DNA of 64,000 bases. Source: Malurus cyaneus samueli. Taxonomy: Eukaryota > Chordata > Aves > Passeriformes > Maluridae. The translations under genes were made by a program, and so were the position numbers. The notes under the pieces are model-generated. The model saw nothing but the letters and a program-made list of their open reading frames with translations. It was not told the origin of the DNA and ran no database searches. Below, in pieces: positions 61,411 through 64,000 of this stretch. Location of the stretch: positions 76,820,512 through 76,884,511 of the forward strand of contig CM019215.1 of the NCBI GenBank assembly GCA_009741485.1, written 5' to 3'. Numbering within the stretch: position 1 is the first letter of the stretch; the number at the start of each line of letters is the position of its first letter.

Positions 61411-64000
61411 CTAAGACCTTGACCAAATTTTCCCAGTGCCCAACCTGAACTGTTACAAGACCCTGGTATGTGCTGCAAAAGCAAACCAGGCACAAACAGC
61501 TCCTATGGACAAGCTTCTCTCAAAGCTCTGGGCTCAGTCTGACCTGCTCTGATGATTAGGTATGCACAGAAAAGAAACGAAGATAAACTCATAACAAATT
61601 TGTGCCCATGTTATTTGGAGCAGGAAACCAGTAGCAGAGGTAACAATGTCCAGATGACTATAACTATGAAAAAAGTCAAAGAAAATGGTGATGTCACCAG
61701 TGAAAACACTGGTGGCTTACATCAGTCAGCTGTGTTAAAAAGCAACAAACATCAGTAACAACAGCTCTTCACAGAAGACATCCTTGCAACAGTGGTCCCA
61801 TTCTGCTTACAAATACCTTACATATGTCACTAAGCAGCGTGTTTCTGTTCCTGTGTCTACCTCACCCATGATAGCTATCTAAAATATTCTGTTTCATAAT
61901 CCTCCATCATATCCAGTGACTTATTTTTCCACTAGAATCCTAGACTTAGATAGTCAGTAGTACACACAGAAATACTTAAAATTGTGCCCAGAAGAGAAAA
62001 GATGCATGTGGCCATTTTTTGCAGTCTTGCATTAAGGAATTTACAATCCAGAACAGATCATGAGCCTTATGAAAGCAGATAAAGGCATAAGAATTGCCAA
62101 AACTCTGGGATTGTTTTGGTTTAGTAATCATGAATCAATTAATTTTGACTTAGCCATTCTTATAATTAAGAAACTCAAACCAGCCTCTTGCAGGGGGGTT
62201 TGTTTTAAAGCCCATGTACATAGAGAACAAACTCCCTTGCGGCATCAGACCTTGCAATGTGCATCTCTTCTATTCCACTGTTTCTCAGGCTGTAAAGAAT
62301 GCTAATTAATCTCCTACTGTTTGGTAATATATGCACAACACTCTTTTTACAGTATTATACAAATATTTAAAATGTTTTGACAGAATATGTTCTGAGAATA
62401 CTTAACTGAATATGAAATGACTAAATCATGGGATTTCTTCAGAAGACATTACAGCTGATATACTGTATGTAGCACAGGAACATGCTCAAATACAGCAAAT
62501 GGTATTCAGAGTTCGTAAAATTAAGAGATTTAGTACTGTGAGAGCCTGCAATGTTATGGTTAATGGCTTAAACATTGTCATGAAAGATCTTTTGCCCATT
62601 ATGGCAAAACTGTGTGAAGAAGCTGGAACCACCAAAGCCCACCTCATATGCCTCCTGACTGGAACTTTTTACTGTGAGTTAAACTCCCTAAGGGAACTTG
62701 AAATCAGATAAAGGTGACACTATTGTCCATTTATCTCAGGTTTAGGGAGAAGTAAATAAGGCTGAGAGAGACAAATGTATCAACAAAGAAAGCCAAACCC
62801 AGCAGCAGCTGTCCCGAAAATCATCTCTGGCTGGGTTGGGGAGCAAGCAGTATGGGGAGAGAGTTTTTGGGTGTGTGGTGTAACCTCTGGTCAGAGGGAG
62901 TTAATACCCACCCTCTCATACACCCTTACACAACTTCCTCAGTTGTAAACTTCCCCCCCCCCCCCCCCCCTCCCACTCCTTCTCCCCCTGGGAAGGCCAC
63001 AACCATGGGACATTCACACAAGATACATCTTAGGAGTTGTCATAAACCATCAAAGACCCCTGAAGTGCTCCCCAGGATCATTCCTGAGGCCTTCCACCAG
63101 AGCACAGCACGTGATGAAAATTGATGCTACACATCAAAGCCAGTCGCAGGTGAAAAGTACTACTTGTCCCCCAACTTACAGAGATAAGACATTTTACTTT
63201 ACTTATTTATCCACAGTAAGGTACTAGAAAAGGTACAGTATTGAGCTTTCTCCCCTTTGATCTTTCTCTAAATTATTGAAACACTTAATACTGAATGTTT
63301 CATGGCTGTTGCAGAAATAAACCAAACTGCAACTGTACAGTTAGCCTCAGAGGTGTGTTCCCTCATCCATGTATGCACATAGCCTCTATTAGCGTTAATG
63401 AGAACTAGCCATGCATATGGATGAGAGCTCAGACCCCTTAATTTGTTTAGATGAGACCAATTTTAATCAGTGTAAGGTAATGTATAATTTTGCAGTGTGC
63501 TTGTGTGCTTGGTGAGTCAACATGTTTGAGGGTTTCACTTCATATTCCACAAGTGCCTCTGTATGCTGAGAATTTTCAAACATAAGAATGTCAGAAGATA
63601 AGTCAGGGATATTATTCTCAGGGTACTTGGTCCCAGTGAGAAGAGGAAGCAGAGTGACATTGAGTGACCTCACAAAAGCAAACCAGGACAGAGAGTGACT
63701 GTTGAATGCCAGAAGCATGATTTTGCATTGAATCCCTACCATTAAAAAAAGCCTTTATAACCGTCACTGAAGTCTGTTACAATAAATCATTGCTCTTGAT
63801 CATTAAACACAGGTCAGTAAACTCATGTTCCTAGTGAATCTTCAAAATCTCCATTACCTCCTAGCCTCACAGCAACCTCATACTAAGCTCAGTAAACAAG
63901 TTTATTCAAATAAAACAAGCATCAAGGAAAATTATTGTAAGGCATTACACAAAGAAAACTAAAACACACAGTACAAGGTGAGGCCAAAGACCTGCTCAGA
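61411..64000. other. Sequence without recognised genes
   Basis: AT-rich to mixed composition. Open frames at 61552-61758 and 62499-62711 resemble no protein I know. A C18 homopolymer lies at 62953-62970. Confidence 0.5.
62953..62970. repeat. C18 homopolymer
   Basis: Uninterrupted poly-C followed by TCCCACTCC. It lies in a locally GC-richer stretch at 62810-63110. Confidence 0.95.

Noticed and set aside
1..64000. CRISPR arrays, operons, phage or prokaryotic defence systems
   Set aside because: No regularly spaced repeats or prokaryotic gene organisation; splice sites, CR1 and ERV elements show this is vertebrate DNA.

Overview
The window is vertebrate nuclear DNA, almost certainly from a bird. 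The evidence is CR1 LINE fragments (3' ends with the ATTCTATGA-type terminal repeat, and one reverse-transcriptase remnant), several avian ERVL-type LTRs, low gene density, AT-rich composition, long homopolymers and general CpG depletion. It contains no prokaryotic genes, operons, CRISPR arrays or phage.

Only one host coding segment can be supported: the first coding exon of cadherin-12 (CDH12), on the minus strand at 2745-2975. It encodes the signal peptide, the prodomain, an RVKR furin site and the start of EC1 (GWVW, with Trp2 and Trp4). Since the gene runs right to left, nearly everything from 3 to 64 kb is best read as the intron and 5' flank upstream of that exon. Positions 1-2744 are the start of the next intron.

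Transposable elements account for most other recognisable content. There are two plus-strand ERVL LTRs (6422-7030, with a perfect 5-bp target duplication; 8083-8617) and one minus-strand ERVL LTR (47330-47896). A young CpG-rich solo LTR lies on the minus strand at 23601-24031 with a perfect 6-bp target duplication. A long minus-strand LTR (34203-35529) adjoins a primer-binding site matching the 3' end of tRNA-Phe. CR1 fragments lie at 13.4-14.0, 28.7-29.2 and 49.7-49.8 kb. Three LTRs share the orientation of CDH12 and lie upstream of its start codon.

The most striking large-scale structure is repeated sequence that looks like assembly error. (1) 28368-38979 and 39005-48265 are the same roughly 9-10 kb locus in tandem, separated by exactly 25 N. 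Copy 1 degrades into error-like sequence as it approaches the gap, and the copies differ by clean SNPs and indels, as expected of two unmerged haplotypes or overlapping contig ends. (2) 11508-16361 is repeated directly at 16362-21461, and the second copy carries dense indels. (3) Segments of 21485-22180 recur in swapped order at 24714-25435. The true locus is therefore probably about 15 kb shorter than shown.

Smaller structures worth attention are a perfect 19-bp inverted repeat (3728-3792), a 16-bp perfect hairpin present in only one copy of the large duplication (30219-30256), a hairpin next to an octamer motif (16018-16061) and a 60-bp tandem duplication (1041-1160). I found no convincing evidence for a previously undescribed biological system.
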